A stretch of DNA of 64,000 bases from Phoronis australis (Eukaryota > Phoronida > Phoronidae), in NCBI GenBank assembly GCA_002633005.1, contig NMRA01000133.1, positions 816,307-880,306 of the forward strand, written 5' to 3'. The notes beneath the pieces are model-generated. The model was not told where the DNA came from. It saw only the letters and a list, made by a program, of their open reading frames with translations, and did no database searches. Both the position numbers and the translations under genes were made by a program. Below, piece after piece: positions 22,101 to 31,240 of this stretch. Within the stretch, counting starts at the first letter, position 1. Every line of letters begins with the position of its first letter.

Positions 22101-24177
22101 TAATCCTGGTATTCTGTAGCTGTGAAGTGGTAGTGTAACACTACATTACAGTGTTAATCCTGGTATTCTGTAGTTGTGAACTGGTAGTGTGACAATACAT
22201 TACAGTGTTAATCCTGGTATTCTGTAGTTGTGAACTGGTAGTGTGACAATACATTACAGTGTTAATCCTGGTATTCTGTAGTTGTCAAGTAGTAGTGTAA
22301 CTCTAAATTCCATATATTTTTGTATCATGTATACTACCACTGTAAAAAGTCTTCATTTTAGGACAGTGAAAATTAAAATTTTTTGTTCTGATCGGAGCTT
22401 GTACCAAATTATTGAAATAGACAGTATTGGCCGCCTCAAATTCATGAATTCTGATCAACGACAGACCATCGTTCACCTCGATGTTATGAACTGTGGTGAT
22501 GCACGAATTTGTTGTGTCAACTAATTTTTTTTCTTTTAATTTTTGATCTGCAAATTTTTTTCAAACTGTTGATAAGAACAAAATGCGTTGTCTGATATCT
22601 AAGAAATACGCTGAACGCCAAAATCGCCCATGTTGCAATCGTCAGAATTACAAAAATTTCAGCTTGAATTTCGCTGCCCCAAATTCAGGAATTCTGATCA
22701 ACAACAGACCATCGTTCACCTTGACTGCCATAGGCATTTAAATCGCCCACAATAAATATTTTAAAATATTTTCTGAACTATTGCATTATTTGTTTCACCG
22801 AGGCACATCTTTAAAGGAAATGTGCATATGATACTTATTAACCTGTTCAGCACAAATTACGTTTTGTCAAATTTCTCAACAAAAAAGTTAAAACAACATT
22901 TGGCAATATTTTCATAATGTACTTCCTGGTATTCAATCTTTGGAACAGAAAAATACAACAATGATGAGAATTGTGGGAAATATGTGAAGAAGCACTGTGG
23001 CAGTAAAAGATATTAAAGTGGAATGTGCACGCTAATTCCAAGTCTCTGTGATTCCTTGGTCAAATTAGTTAGAAACACAACATATAGCGACCATGTAAAT
23101 ATCAAGTAGGTTGATAATTGCCAAATGTTTTTAAGAATGTGTCGAAAATGATCTGCCGTAAATCACTCAACGTTATCCAGTAAGTACCGTGACATGGTGT
23201 TGGGGAATAACACTGCATGATGCAGGCTATGTGAGTCCCCGAGGTACGTAACCAGTGCAAAAGTCGCCTATTTGCAGGTTTTTTTGTTTTTACATTTACA
23301 AGTTGTCAGTGAAGACAACTGCACTTTGTTTAGCGTGGATGATGTTCTAATAGCATTGTCATTTAGTTTGTGCTGTACATTAGCATAGTTAGAAGTATGC
23401 AAATACATCTTTAAATTTGAATTTCATGGAGTTTTACTTGCAAATAAAACAAACAATTAATGCAAATAGACTTTACTGCTGAGAAGTATATTCTAAGGCA
23501 AAAAATCCAGGAATTCTGGAAAGGTGGGAGTCTATGTTAGCTGACTTAAGTTATCAATGCACTGATACGTTTTTTTGTACACTTAAATTAATCTGAAAGG
23601 AGCCTGTACTGTGCGTGTGTGCATGTGCACCATATATAAGTCAGTACCTTAACGCTATTGGTGACATTTTTGTAATGTCAACTTTTCGCAATGTTATGTT
23701 TGAAGAATAGATGGTGAAAAAATGCTGTCTATGAAAGAGTGATCCCTTCACCATCAAGGTATTTATTTTAAAAGCTTTTGTCTGTCAACTTATTTTAAAC
23801 GTTGCATACAACTTTTCAGTCACACTGATCTTCGGAGTTAGTACGTTCAGTGGTATAATGAGCATGGTCTGCAAGAACTAAGCCACTTTCATTTGTCATT
23901 TTTGTGTTTTGTAGAAAAAAGGAAACGTGAGAAGTTGGAAGCCCTCAAAGGAATATCTGATGAAGTTGTCGTGGCGTTGAATGTTAACGATGCTTCAAGT
24001 GTGTGTGAAACACCCTCGACTTCCATTATTAACGACAATGGCATTGTTTCCAGTGACGTTGGTCAAGCTGTGACTGACAATATGGACGTCAGCTGTGTGA
24101 TTGAAGTTGATGAGAATGACGTCAATGATGTTGAAATTGATGGAAGTTTTGACTTAGATTGTGTTCTTGATATGTGA
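1026..24177 (+). CDS. MGA: Gene A: CXXC-zinc-finger / bHLH-zipper protein, MGA-like (13 exons, 5'-partial)
   Basis: Exons: 1026-1115, 1890-1973, 3035-3220, 6589-6618, 10520-10677, 10720-10818, 12160-13634, 14209-15042, 15664-17012, 17446-17670, 20491-20658, 21230-21341, 23915-24177. All junctions are GT-AG and in phase; the sum is 5073 nt, 1690 codons plus TGA. Domains by visible residue: CXXC finger about 8-55, basic microexon 121-130, a WS-rich block running into a CxxGCxC cluster about 170-225, long disordered Ser/Thr/Pro and acidic tracts about 240-1500, KRKRKRK NLS near 1485, bHLH about 1525-1575 and leucine zipper to about 1610. Known: vertebrate MGA joins an N-terminal T-box to a C-terminal bHLHZip that pairs with MAX and belongs to the PRC1.6 repressor complex. 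Inferred: a nuclear DNA-binding repressor scaffold of that type. The MGA assignment rests on the bHLHZip and layout; the T-box cannot be seen and the CXXC is unexpected, so another MAX-network protein is possible. Confidence 0.6.
1890..1973 (+). CDS. Gene A exon 2: second half of CXXC zinc finger
   Basis: Starts DKPRNGG and ends with the last two zinc ligands in GCIRKKRC. Joined to exon 1 (…YCL|DKPRNGG) it completes an eight-cysteine CXXC domain closest in style to MLL or the third MBD1 finger (CxDKPKFGG). The family KFGG motif reads RNGG here. Phase 0 in and out; the acceptor is AAG with a T-rich tract; the donor is AGG|gtaagg. Confidence 0.8.
3035..3220 (+). CDS. Gene A exon 3
   Basis: 62 codons, acidic then Ser/Pro-rich, ending YDEMLFYSKMEDLMPK. 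Acceptor TTGTAG|GG, donor AAG|gtaagt, phase 0 at both ends. No domain recognised. Confidence 0.7.
3421..5345 (+). repeat. Long copy of a GTGGC-module dispersed element
   Basis: About 1.9 kb in the intron after exon 3, made of diverged modules of roughly 250-440 bp that each carry a CACCTAGTGGCCATTTTTACTG-like core (near 3805, 4195, 4450, 4890, 5245) and a second core, CTAGTGGCAATTTTAG. It begins at a GCGCCC…ATATGTGGGTGCA stem and ends GTGGGCGCATTTCAACG then CCGCGTTGCTCTTG. Related copies lie at 26370-26535 and 28920-30080. No transposase is seen. The right end of a CAGGG MITE (3576-3604) is embedded. Confidence 0.7.
6150..6400 (-). repeat. Reverse copy of the element that also underlies the 17.8-19.5 kb array
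   Basis: The reverse complement reads AGAACATCATATCTCA…TAGCTGATCGAATTC…CACTGTTCTCCAAAACGC…, which aligns with 50290-50600 and with both flanks of the 17829-19305 array. This copy has a single unit of the segment that is tandemly amplified there. Confidence 0.6.
6589..6618 (+). CDS. Gene A exon 4: 30-nt lysine-rich microexon
   Basis: TTTTTTCAG|…|gtattc encloses 30 nt read in phase 0 as AKKVKTTKSK. It joins exon 3 (…LMPK) to exon 5 (SAKPSKKTRP…) and makes one continuous basic tract, NLS-like or DNA-backbone-binding. The acceptor is strong and the donor moderate. The gene stays in frame without it, so it may be alternatively spliced. Confidence 0.55.
8810..8958. mobile_element. MITE, CAGTGGCGGAT…ATCCGCCCCTG, 149 bp
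   Basis: Imperfect terminal inverted repeats (CAGTGGCGGATTTAG against CAGGGGCGGATCCAG) enclose a GGGGG/CCCCC-rich body. A perfect 5-bp duplication, ACTTT, flanks it at 8805-8809 and 8959-8963. It is nested inside the 6718-10061 element and so is younger than that insertion. Overlapping reading frames here are by-products. Confidence 0.8.
9451..9752. repeat. 23-29 bp minisatellite, about 11 units
   Basis: Units of the type GATCATTATGCGGACAAAAT, with spacer TTATGTTGAT variably present, inside the hAT-like element. Confidence 0.85.
10288..10400. repeat. Short tandem repeat, about 2.5 diverged units
   Basis: Repeats of TTGCCTTC(A/T)GTTATC followed by GTAcACAGTAG(G/A)ACTG. Lies just upstream of exon 5. 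Confidence 0.5.
10520..10677 (+). CDS. Gene A exon 5: basic Pro/Ser tract into a conserved-looking block
   Basis: Phase 0 acceptor CTTTACAG|AGT; the donor AACAG|gtactg leaves phase 2. Begins SAKPSKKTRPETSSWKKP and ends YTCARIRPFDWSNR. The C-terminal part looks folded and runs on into exon 6. It lies between the N-terminal DNA-binding part and the bHLHZip, where the MGA family carries its own short conserved domain. I cannot confirm that match by eye. Confidence 0.75.
10720..10818 (+). CDS. Gene A exon 6: conserved-looking block, continued
   Basis: Reads VRRLSWNGKSVVVSRNNKP then MGISIHGELLFFFG. The donor TTTGG|gtaagc at 10819 leaves phase 2, matching the phase-2 acceptor of exon 7. A second possible donor at 10797 (CATG|gtgagt, phase 1) fits only a weaker acceptor inside exon 7 (12171). 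I prefer 10818 because it needs no change in exon 7. Confidence 0.65.
11210..11525. repeat. 36-bp minisatellite, about 9 units
   Basis: Unit TGGACTACTTGAAGGTATTA then TTATTGTTGGATGGGA, with shorter variants lacking part of the TTATTATTG stretch. It sits in the intron between exons 6 and 7. The repeats of LDGMDYLKVLL in one frame are a by-product. Confidence 0.9.
12160..13634 (+). CDS. Gene A exon 7: CxxGCxC cluster, small folded segment, disordered Ser/Thr region
   Basis: Largest exon (1475 nt). Starts CQAGCNC, completing a Cys cluster after the exon 5-6 block. Near residues 285-365 is a segment with regular hydrophobic pattern (PLPYLLEVTSAHIWV … CTVTIGGFKVEVKPP … YSIRVKI), which may be a small beta-rich domain. 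The rest is Ser/Thr/Asn-rich and probably disordered, ending PVLLHPVIKNPDGSV … VLIRPNG. Acceptor TTGTAG|A (phase 2), donor ACGG|gtaagt (phase 1). Confidence 0.85.
14209..15042 (+). CDS. Gene A exon 8: Ser/Thr/Ala-rich region
   Basis: Phase 1 in (TTCTTCAG|GT) and out (ACAG|gtggga). Begins PPRLPTADQIKTALMGLRSQ, then low-complexity Ser/Thr/Val-rich sequence, and a more ordered motif SYLVVQQLNQKYMLLPN near its end. Probably a disordered linker with short binding motifs. The long antisense frame over it is a shadow. Confidence 0.85.
15130..15400 (+). repeat. Possible eroded tRNA-derived SINE pieces
   Basis: GTGGTGCAGTGGTCTGTAACG near 15330 resembles a pol III A box, and AGTTCGATTTCC near 15212 resembles a B box, but their order and spacing are not those of one tRNA. 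Weak. Confidence 0.25.
15664..17012 (+). CDS. Gene A exon 9: basic NLS-like start, long acidic region with SIM-like motifs
   Basis: Phase 1 in (TTTTCCAG|TT), phase 0 out (AAT|gtgagt). An early basic stretch KRKHKDSASKRSPAKVKK is followed by a long acidic Ser/Asp/Glu region. Two acidic-flanked hydrophobic clusters, DDIVIEKE (about 16095-16118) and DEDDCFIVGEE (about 16190-16223), have the form of SUMO-interaction motifs. Low-complexity duplications GEGIGKIG x2 and GDGG x3 are present. Confidence 0.85.
17446..17670 (+). CDS. Gene A exon 10: acidic segment and strong NLS
   Basis: Phase 0 at both ends (CTTCTCAG|GAG; GAG|gtaagc). An acidic run ESADEDEVDVL is followed by Ser-rich sequence and the basic cluster SKRKRKRKA, a monopartite nuclear localisation signal. 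Confidence 0.8.
17795..19510 (+). repeat. Dispersed element whose centre is expanded into a satellite array
   Basis: Left flank (CTAGAAAAAAAGACCAAATT…) matches 50310 onward. Right flank (GTTCTACAAAACTCTGTCAG…AATCATTTTTAAAGTG…) matches about 50411 onward. Only the middle is multiplied, about 39-fold, against one unit in the copies at 50290-50600 and 6150-6400. Confidence 0.65.
17829..19305. repeat. 37-39 bp minisatellite, about 39 units, with E-box core in nearly every unit
   Basis: Unit CATATCTCAGATACACCTGA then TCAGATTCATATGAACAT, or GCAACAT. The variable positions give CACCTG, CAGCTG, CAACTG, CAGTTG and CATCTG, all CANNTG, while the following TGATCAG and the CATATG are almost fixed. Exceptions occur at about 17876 and 19170. 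It lies in the intron between exon 10 and exon 11, the first bHLH exon. Confidence 0.9.
20102..20172 (+). repeat. tRNA-derived SINE head (or tRNA pseudogene)
   Basis: GAGTGGTGTAGTGG (A-box-like) and GGGTTCGAAACC (a near-perfect B box) lie about 35 nt apart, as in a tRNA. The D and anticodon arms pair poorly, so a SINE promoter head is likelier than a functional tRNA. A TTTTCCTGCC tail follows. Confidence 0.6.
20491..20658 (+). CDS. MGA: Gene A exon 11: basic region, helix 1, loop and start of helix 2 of the bHLH
   Basis: Phase 0 at both ends (CTTCACAG|GAA; GAT|gtgagt). Reads HRYREQQRRRDMRYLAHFLK … FHDSFSLSRVVQD. The H…E..RR contact residues of E-box-binding bHLH proteins (HNxxExxRR) are present. 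The intron falls inside helix 2. The RRxxMRxLF-like helix 1 resembles MGA and other MAX-network proteins. Confidence 0.8.
21230..21341 (+). CDS. MGA: Gene A exon 12: rest of helix 2 and leucine zipper
   Basis: Reads ATNLINNLDKDQKKMMEIK then EELLKENVRLSDKLKNLQ. Helix 2 runs straight into a heptad pattern, as in bHLH-leucine-zipper proteins that dimerise with MAX. Acceptor ACTTCAG|GCT (phase 0), donor CAAG|gtaaat (phase 1). Confidence 0.8.
22095..22310. repeat. 54-bp tandem repeat, 4 units
   Basis: CAGTGTTAATCCTGGTATTC recurs at 22095, 22149, 22203 and 22257, exactly 54 bp apart. In the last intron of gene A. Confidence 0.9.
22432..22724. repeat. Local direct duplication
   Basis: A 50-bp block containing GAATTCTGATCAAC(G/A)ACAGAC then CATCGTTCACCT occurs near 22432-22482 and again near 22673-22724. 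In the last intron of gene A; no function apparent. Confidence 0.7.
23915..24177 (+). CDS. MGA: Gene A exon 13: C-terminus and stop
   Basis: Phase 1 acceptor TTTTGTAG|AA. A basic extension of the zipper (EKRKREKLEALKG) is followed by an acidic tail with VSCVIEVDEND, another SIM-like cluster, ending DLDCVLDM and TGA (24175-24177). Confidence 0.85.
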
Positions 24178-24237
24178 TCTGTTGTAATGCAACTGTTCAT
24201 TATAGAAAATGTGAGATGATTATGATCATGGTTTAAA

Positions 24238-24243
24238 ATTAAA
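24238..24243 (+). terminator. Possible poly(A) signal (ATTAAA) of gene A
   Basis: The variant hexamer ATTAAA lies 61 nt past the stop. No canonical AATAAA was noticed close by. Weak. Confidence 0.3.
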
Positions 24244-25449
24244 TTTATCCAATCTAAGGCCAGCTGGCTTTGAAGTGATTTTGTTGCATAATTTTTGTTT
24301 ATTATTTACAAAATACCAGACAGTATTATACTGGTCTCTTATGTCTTTGAAATTATAAGTAGTGTACAAAGCCTTATTTGTTATGTTTAAGGCAATTGGA
24401 TAGTTTTGTTAACAAGGGTCCAATTTGTTAAGTAATTTTAAGTATTACATAATAGTAGACCCATAAAACTATATACTTTCGAAAGCCTTGACGATCACAA
24501 AATTTTATGTACACGATAGCACTTCCCTGTTTTTGTAATCTCGTGATTGTATTTTTTTTGATTTTAGTTTTATCCACATTGCCATATTTTCCTCAAATAC
24601 AACATTTTTGCTCAAAACTTGCCCAGTCGTTTTCTTTTTTCTTTTAACTAAAGAGTCCCATTGGGATTCAGACATTTTAGCTGTGAGCTCAGCTGTCAAA
24701 AATCAAGACTTCTGTTTTTGTTCAAGGAATGTTGATAAAGAGGCAGAGTTCACTAGTTTCATGCAAATTAGTTTTATGTACATGAAAAGATTCTGTGATC
24801 ATCGAAAATTTTCAAAATATTTAGTTTTATTGGTCAACTTATAAAATCTGATTCTTGGTAGTGAGCATTTATGTATGCTATTACCTTTTAGTGAAATTTG
24901 GTTTCAGTTAAACGGGTAGCTGCTGATGTAGTTATTGCAGCAGAAAATCAGTTTTGTTGCTAATTGTTTTCTTAGTTGAATTGTTTTTCCGTGTACTATA
25001 ATGTTAAACAAATGTACAGATCAAAATTCACTAAATGTTGCAAAATGAATTGACGTGTCCCCAATATTGTCTGCAACCAAATTAGTCCATCATCATCCTT
25101 GATATCTTAATTCCGTTCGCTACCTTTTCAAATAATAGTAATAACAGTGATATTATTATTAATGATGATAATAATAATAATTGAACATTTTCTTCATAAT
25201 GGTGCCATGTCACCTAGTGAGTTTATGCAGCTTGTTTCTTTCACGTAACTAGATGTGGGAGTATTTCAAATTCTATGGTTTGTGTTGTTAATATGTAATG
25301 GCTTCATTCACACTGACCAATATTCAGTGTTCCATTATCTGAAAGCCAATTACTGTACATGAGCAGGCTAACGCCGAAGCTTGACTTACTGCCCACCCTC
25401 ATAAGTCCCAAATTTTTACTTTTGCAAAGCGCTCATGATCGTTTAACAC

Positions 25450-25517
25450 TCACCCCTAATTAATACCCCTAATTAATACCCTTAATTAATACCCCTAAAT
25501 AATACCCCCAATTAATA
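25450..25517. repeat. 13-14 bp tandem repeat, about 5 units
   Basis: Units CCCCTAATTAATA with small changes. Confidence 0.85.
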
Positions 25518-26369
25518 CTACAGAGACTTCCTTGTAAGTACCCATGTCTTTATGCCATCTGAATTCTGCCTTCCAAAACTGAAGCTACAGGCAACTTTCA
25601 TACCTCTGATTAGCAGATGGTCAGTTTCAACGGAGCCTTTTCTCTGGGTGGGAAGTTGTAGTGTTTCTCACTACCATATTAAAGTGCTCATTGCACTGTA
25701 TCTTACTTGACCTACTTGTGCGAAAAAATATGTGAAAACATTCATGAGACCAGTGCGTGGCCATCTCATAATGCACTCGTGATGTTTTTATTGCAAAAAA
25801 TTGAAGACGGGCTGCGCAAAAACTTGGGTCAGGCTAGTGAACTAGCGTGCGCGATAACTCTGTTCTAGATTGTAAGCCACATACTACATTGCTTACAATC
25901 TGGCAACATTTCATTTTACTCATGCACTTTATGTTGGCAGTCTATTTTGCCCCCTCAGCGTTAACCCAATTGGATGTTCAGGTAAGCACCGACCCTCAAC
26001 TTATGGTTTTTGGCTCCTATTCTGTGCATACCCTGACTTGAGTTCCCCAATGTCGGCTCCCTGGGCAGTAAGTCGGAACAATTACAGTATTTGTGTGGAA
26101 AGAGTACATTCTCAAAAGCATGTTGTTAGCAAATCCTATGTGTAAAATGTACAGATTTAATTAAATGATATGAATGTGTTGAGAAGCAAGAAATATATTT
26201 TTATAAATATCTTGTATCCAGAGTTTTGTATTTGTGAGCTAATACAGTCCTCTTCATCACTGGCATAACCATGGGTGCATGACTCGTCCATGACCCCCTG
26301 TCCATTGCAGGGTGACCCTGTTGAATAATTGTGTTCCTTGTGCTGATGGTCCATGTTTCATTATTTTAT

Positions 26370-26535
26370 TTTTGTGCGCCCACATATTTATATGTGGACG
26401 CATTGTGCCATCATCTCCGTCCATCCGATGTATTGGACGTTTTGTGGCTATTTTTATGAAACAAATAAACAACCCTAGAAGCACACCATTTGCGGTGCAT
26501 TCGTGGGCGCATTTCAACGCGCCGCGTTGCTCTTG
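26370..26535 (+). repeat. Short deletion copy of the GTGGC-module element
   Basis: Retains both ends of the 3421-5345 element: GCGCCCACATATTTATATGT at the left (a near-palindrome) and GTGGGCGCATTTCAACGCG at the right, but only one module between. The right end has a perfect palindrome, CAACGCG-C-CGCGTTG. Confidence 0.75.
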
Positions 26536-26664
26536 TTTATTGATCAACCACTTGACGGGTCTTAATATGACTCGAGTTTACACCAATGGTCATCAGTTTT
26601 TGGGCAGATTTGATTGTTATATTACTCTTCGTTGTTACTTTTGTTTGACAAAAGTGCCGTCCAC

Positions 26665-26830
26665 ACCCAGACTTACCCTAGAACAAGTTACTCCTGGAAC
26701 AAGTTGTCGCTAAGTTTGAGGGTCAGTTGTTCGGTCGCTACTTATACTAGTGCAACTTGCCCCACTTGTGACAACTTACTCCACCTTATAGAGGTGTGGT
26801 AACATGTTCTAGTGTGATTATGTCTGGCCT
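26665..26830 (+). repeat. Dispersed repeat family R4, copy 1
   Basis: Contains CAGACTTACCCTAGAACAAG … ACTAGTGCAACTTGCCCCAC then TTGTGACAACTTACTCCA. Related copies: 31105-31240 (reverse, short), 35555-35690, 51270-51485 (reverse). Confidence 0.7.
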
Positions 26831-28919
26831 CAATAAGGGTCCAGCAAGTGTTTTGTAGCTTCAGGTAAAAAAAGATTCTTTCACGTTTTTCTGTGTACCA
26901 AACTGTACAGACAATTAGATTTATGGATCAGATCCTTTAAAAAAACAACAGGTGAAACTTGAACATTTCTTTGGTCTTAACTTCCTTGTGTGTGGTAAGC
27001 AAGATTGTACTGCATGATGACACATAGTTGTGAATTTATGTTCAGGTGTATAAAACATTCCCAAATAAGGACTCTAGTAAGTTCCCTAAACGTACTGCAT
27101 ATTTGTGGACTTAAGAAAACATTGATTGTCCTTTCTTATACTGTTTGAGTGTCATTACTAAGTCAAATTTTGCCTTTGATACAAATCGAGAGTGAACTCT
27201 TGTTGAGTTATCAACATTGTCAAAAATAAATAGGGGTCGTTTCATGCAACACCCCTAGGACTATGTCCCTATTTATTATCCTTGAACTCCGGGCTCAGTT
27301 TTTGTTATGTTATTGGAAAGTGTCATTAGTCAAAGAGGAGCTCATATTTAAGATGAAACGATAGAAAAAGATTAAATCTGTCAGTAAACAAAGAATTCGC
27401 AAAAGATTTTGGGAACTTAGTTGAATTCCTGTTTGGGATTGTTTCATGCAACTGGGTGTTGATCTCCACGGCAACAACCATAAGAATGTGTCAAAGGTTA
27501 CGGCAATTGTGCCAGGCTCATAACTTCAACATACAACATAATAGCACCATTGTCTGTTGATTACCATTAAATATCCTTAACATAGCTCTAGTCATAATAC
27601 CTGGCTCCTGATGGTGTTTGGACAGTCTACCTGAGGTTGTATTGCATTGTTGTTACAATGCAACACTGGGGGTATAGGCCATTATGTCTACAATCACCTC
27701 TCCAGTGGCCAAGGAACTCGCACAACATGTGCATGGCCTCACCTAAAGTAAATGTGGAATCTGCTTCCTGAGCAACTGAGGACATGCAGCTATCATGGTA
27801 TTGGTGTACTTTTACAGTTTGACCCACTAAGAGGTAGGTAACTGTTTTGTGTAAACCTGTGGGAGTTCACTATTGTAATGTTTCTCTCGGGGCCTTATGT
27901 GCCAGTGTTTTTATTAAGAAAATTATAATTTTCAAAAATGTTGGTGACCTATTGAAGTCTGAATCAAATTTCCATTATAAGCTATCCTGGGTAAGTAAGT
28001 TGAAAAATGGCCTGGGGGTTGAAGATACAAATGCCACTACTACAAGAGGTTATTTGATACTGATAAGATACCTTATAATCCTGGGTAATCACCCTGCACA
28101 AACATGACATGGGTGTTCACTGGAGGTTCATCTTTTGACTGGGTTGTTACTGAGATCAGTCTAGTGGTTAAATGTGTGCCCTGTTATCCGCTCTTCACAA
28201 TGCATCAGTGAAGGTTGGGACCAACTAGTTGGAAGTGACTACATCTTCGCCTTCCCATAGAAGTAAGTGGGTAAAACTTGGGTAAAAATGAGCTGATTTC
28301 ATGTTGAATAGTCTTGTCCCTTTTGTACAGTTATGTGTGGCTGAGAATTTCACGTTCACTGGTTTTTTGGGGAGCCTTGGGAATTTGAAATCGGTTATTA
28401 TGTAAGGTATGGGACTAATGAAATTTTTGCTATGTACATTAATGCAAAATACCAGTGTTGGCCAACACGTGATTCAAAGAACTTGAGGCAATTTTTAAAA
28501 CTTATTGAGGGGATTTCCAGTGAACTGTGTTCTTCATCACGGGTGGTTCATAGCTCGACCCAAAACCTCAATTAAGCAGGACTAGTTTCTAGTATTGAGA
28601 TTTGAAAAGAAACAAAATTTTCTAGTCTGGTTTCAATGTTTTGACAATTTCGTTTACATAGTTGGTACACCGATTGAAGTTTATGAAAACGAAAATAAGG
28701 CGGCAATTCTTTGTCCAAAATTGCCTGAACCATGCAGTAATCGAGGCTTCTGCCAATGAAGACCGATAGTCAAAATGTTCCTTACTCAGATTAGAAGTAA
28801 TTGCTTTACTGCTGAAGATCTGACATTGCTCGTTAGCGATGCCACCACTAGCAAATTGTCAGTTATTAAGAGGCCCAGAAATTGCAATTAAGTTGAGCAA
28901 GGGAAAATTAGAGACCAAT

Positions 28920-30080
28920 TTTTATAACCCCACGTATTCCTGTGGTGTTCATGCCCCCAGTACAGCTTTCTGCAGGCTTCTGGCCTCTTGAACAACTTGC
29001 AGGGTTTTTATGAAATGTGGCGGACGTGTTCCTAATGAAGCTGACTACAGATGGCATCAACTTTAAGTTTGATCCGAGTACTGCAATACCTTCTTGCTGC
29101 AATTTTGATTTTTTACATTTGCTGTTGTGTCTACCAAATTCCTTCATGATGGATTTTTATGAAATTTGGCAAATAAGTCTCTGTTAAGGAGAATGCGAAA
29201 CCTACTTCTGGACAGATTCAACGTATTCTGCATCCCCTGGTGGTCATTTTCATTATTTTTAGTCTTGTTTTGGCATCAGCCTCTTGATCAGCCAAACTAC
29301 TAAAAAGATCATTATTTAGCAGATGTATCTTAAAGTTTATTAAGAACACAAGTCTCTGTTGCTTGATGTTTGGACGCAGACAGGTAAGGGGGTTTGTAGC
29401 CACCCTAGTGATGTTTATGTTTTCGTGACTCTGCCTCAGGAATCTGCCAATTAAGGAGGCGATAGTCCTTGCCCTGCAGTTTTGAATGAATTCTGCACCC
29501 CCTAGTGGCTATTTTCATTATTTCCGTGCCTCTTTGATGGTGTCCACCTCCCTATCTGCCAAGCAGTGTTAAATGTCATGAAAATTGCCCGGTAATTAGT
29601 TCCTTGAAGGTTCTTTATTAAATTTGATATTGTATGTAGTCCTTTTGAGTAGAGCATGGCTTTATGGATTTCGAACGTATTCAAAACCTATGGTGCCCTG
29701 TAGTGGTAATTTTGTTTTTTTGTGTGTCTGGCTGTCATTCCTGATCATTTTAATAAGTTGGGTTTTCACTGCTCCTATCTCAATATCTTTCAAATTCTTT
29801 GGTCGATATTCTTGAAATTTGGCATCTGCATTCACTAAAGCACCGCTGGTATTGGTGTTGATTGGATCTGACTGTTGTGGCGCCCCTAAGTGGTAAACTG
29901 TCATTGTGTTTACCTAATTAATATCTATCAATGAGATCTTCAAGGGCTCTTCTTGCAATTTGACCTTTGTGTTCCTAGTAAGGAGAGGACAATGGATGTT
30001 TATTGTCTGATTGATCTGACCACCATGGAATTCTATTTGATATAAATTCCCCCCCCCCCCTCCCTGCGTTGCTCTTTTAT
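28920..30080 (+). repeat. Diverged copy of the GTGGC-module element
   Basis: Modules with CCCCTGGTGGTCATTTTCAT (about 29235) and CCCCTAGTGGCTATTTTCAT (about 29500), and GAAATTTGGCA blocks; ends at a C12 homopolymer and CTGCGTTGCTCTTTTAT, the family right end. Confidence 0.65.
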
Positions 30081-31104
30081 TAGTTGCCTGTTTTTTTGAC
30101 AGAAGGTGGGTTCACAGCAGTCTTAACTCATGTTGGAATAAAAGGTTTAAGCCCTAATCCTTTGAAGATATCGACAAAAGTGACGAAAGTCCTTAGGGTC
30201 CATTGGCCTTGTAAAATCTTATCTCCTAGTACTACCCAGATCATCTTGAGGTTCATTATTTTCCTGCCCCTGTTAAGTTTTGAAAATGAAATGTGAGTGC
30301 AACCATTATTATTGAAGCACATAAGGCTTTTTCCCAAAACCCAAGAAGCAAAATATTGAGTAGCCAGCCAGCTAGCGGTATCATCAGCTTTGTATTATCA
30401 TCAGAGTGTTTACCAAAAACCTGATAAAGACTGTAAAGATTGGAATGTTTTAATCTTCTTATTAGAATTGAAAATTATGTTTTTATCTAAATTCTAAAAA
30501 TAAGCTTTGTTACATTAAACATGCTTTTATCTGTCTTAATTTAACTATCCGCAGTTACATAAAATTTAATGTTTTTATAGTATGTATAGTAATATACATG
30601 ACTAGGTGGGTCCAAACTGTTTACCTTCAAAGCAATTTTAAGCCAAATGCTAGCTTTTTTCAATGCAAGGATTTAGTAGGAGCCTGTGGGCTTAACATTG
30701 ATTTTGTTATCATGAGCCCTGCTTAATAAATCTGAAGGTCAGCTGACAGGTTATTCATTAAAAGTCATATTCAGTTTTTAATTGGGGTGTAAATATTTGA
30801 TTTCTGACATTCGTCCAGAAATAGCAATCTTTTATTGGAGGTTTTGGTCAATTTTATAATGTCAAGATTGATGGTTCTATTGAACACTGGCTAATAAACA
30901 GAGATGGTACAGATGAAGGGGGGATGCTTGAAATGGGGTCTGAAAATGACATAATTTTTTATGGTAACCTTGAAGACCAAATTGGCATAATTGGTTCTGG
31001 TGTGTTTTTGTTTTTTGAAAGTCGAGTGGATGGCACATTCTTTTTAGCTGGTCACTTTTTCTTGAAGAATATTTACCTGAGACTAACAAAAATGATCCGA
31101 TATG

Positions 31105-31240
31105 CATGTAACCGAAGCTAGTAATTACTTCCGCCTTGCCGCAAGGTTTGTTGCCACACTGGAATTAGAAGTGGTGCAAGTTATCCTAGTAGAAGTGTCC
31201 TTGAGTAAGTTGTTCTAGGTTAAGTCTATGTGTGGATAGC
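31105..31240 (-). repeat. Dispersed repeat family R4, copy 2 (short, reverse)
   Basis: Carries GTAATTACTTCCGCCTTGCC at one end and AAGTTGTTCTAGGTTAAGTC near the other, the reverse complement of the family ends. The middle is deleted. Confidence 0.6.

Noticed and set aside
27627-27827. 66-residue minus-strand frame (…STFTLGEAMHMLCEFLGHW…)
   Set aside because: Looks slightly protein-like but is isolated, with no matching neighbouring exons on that strand.
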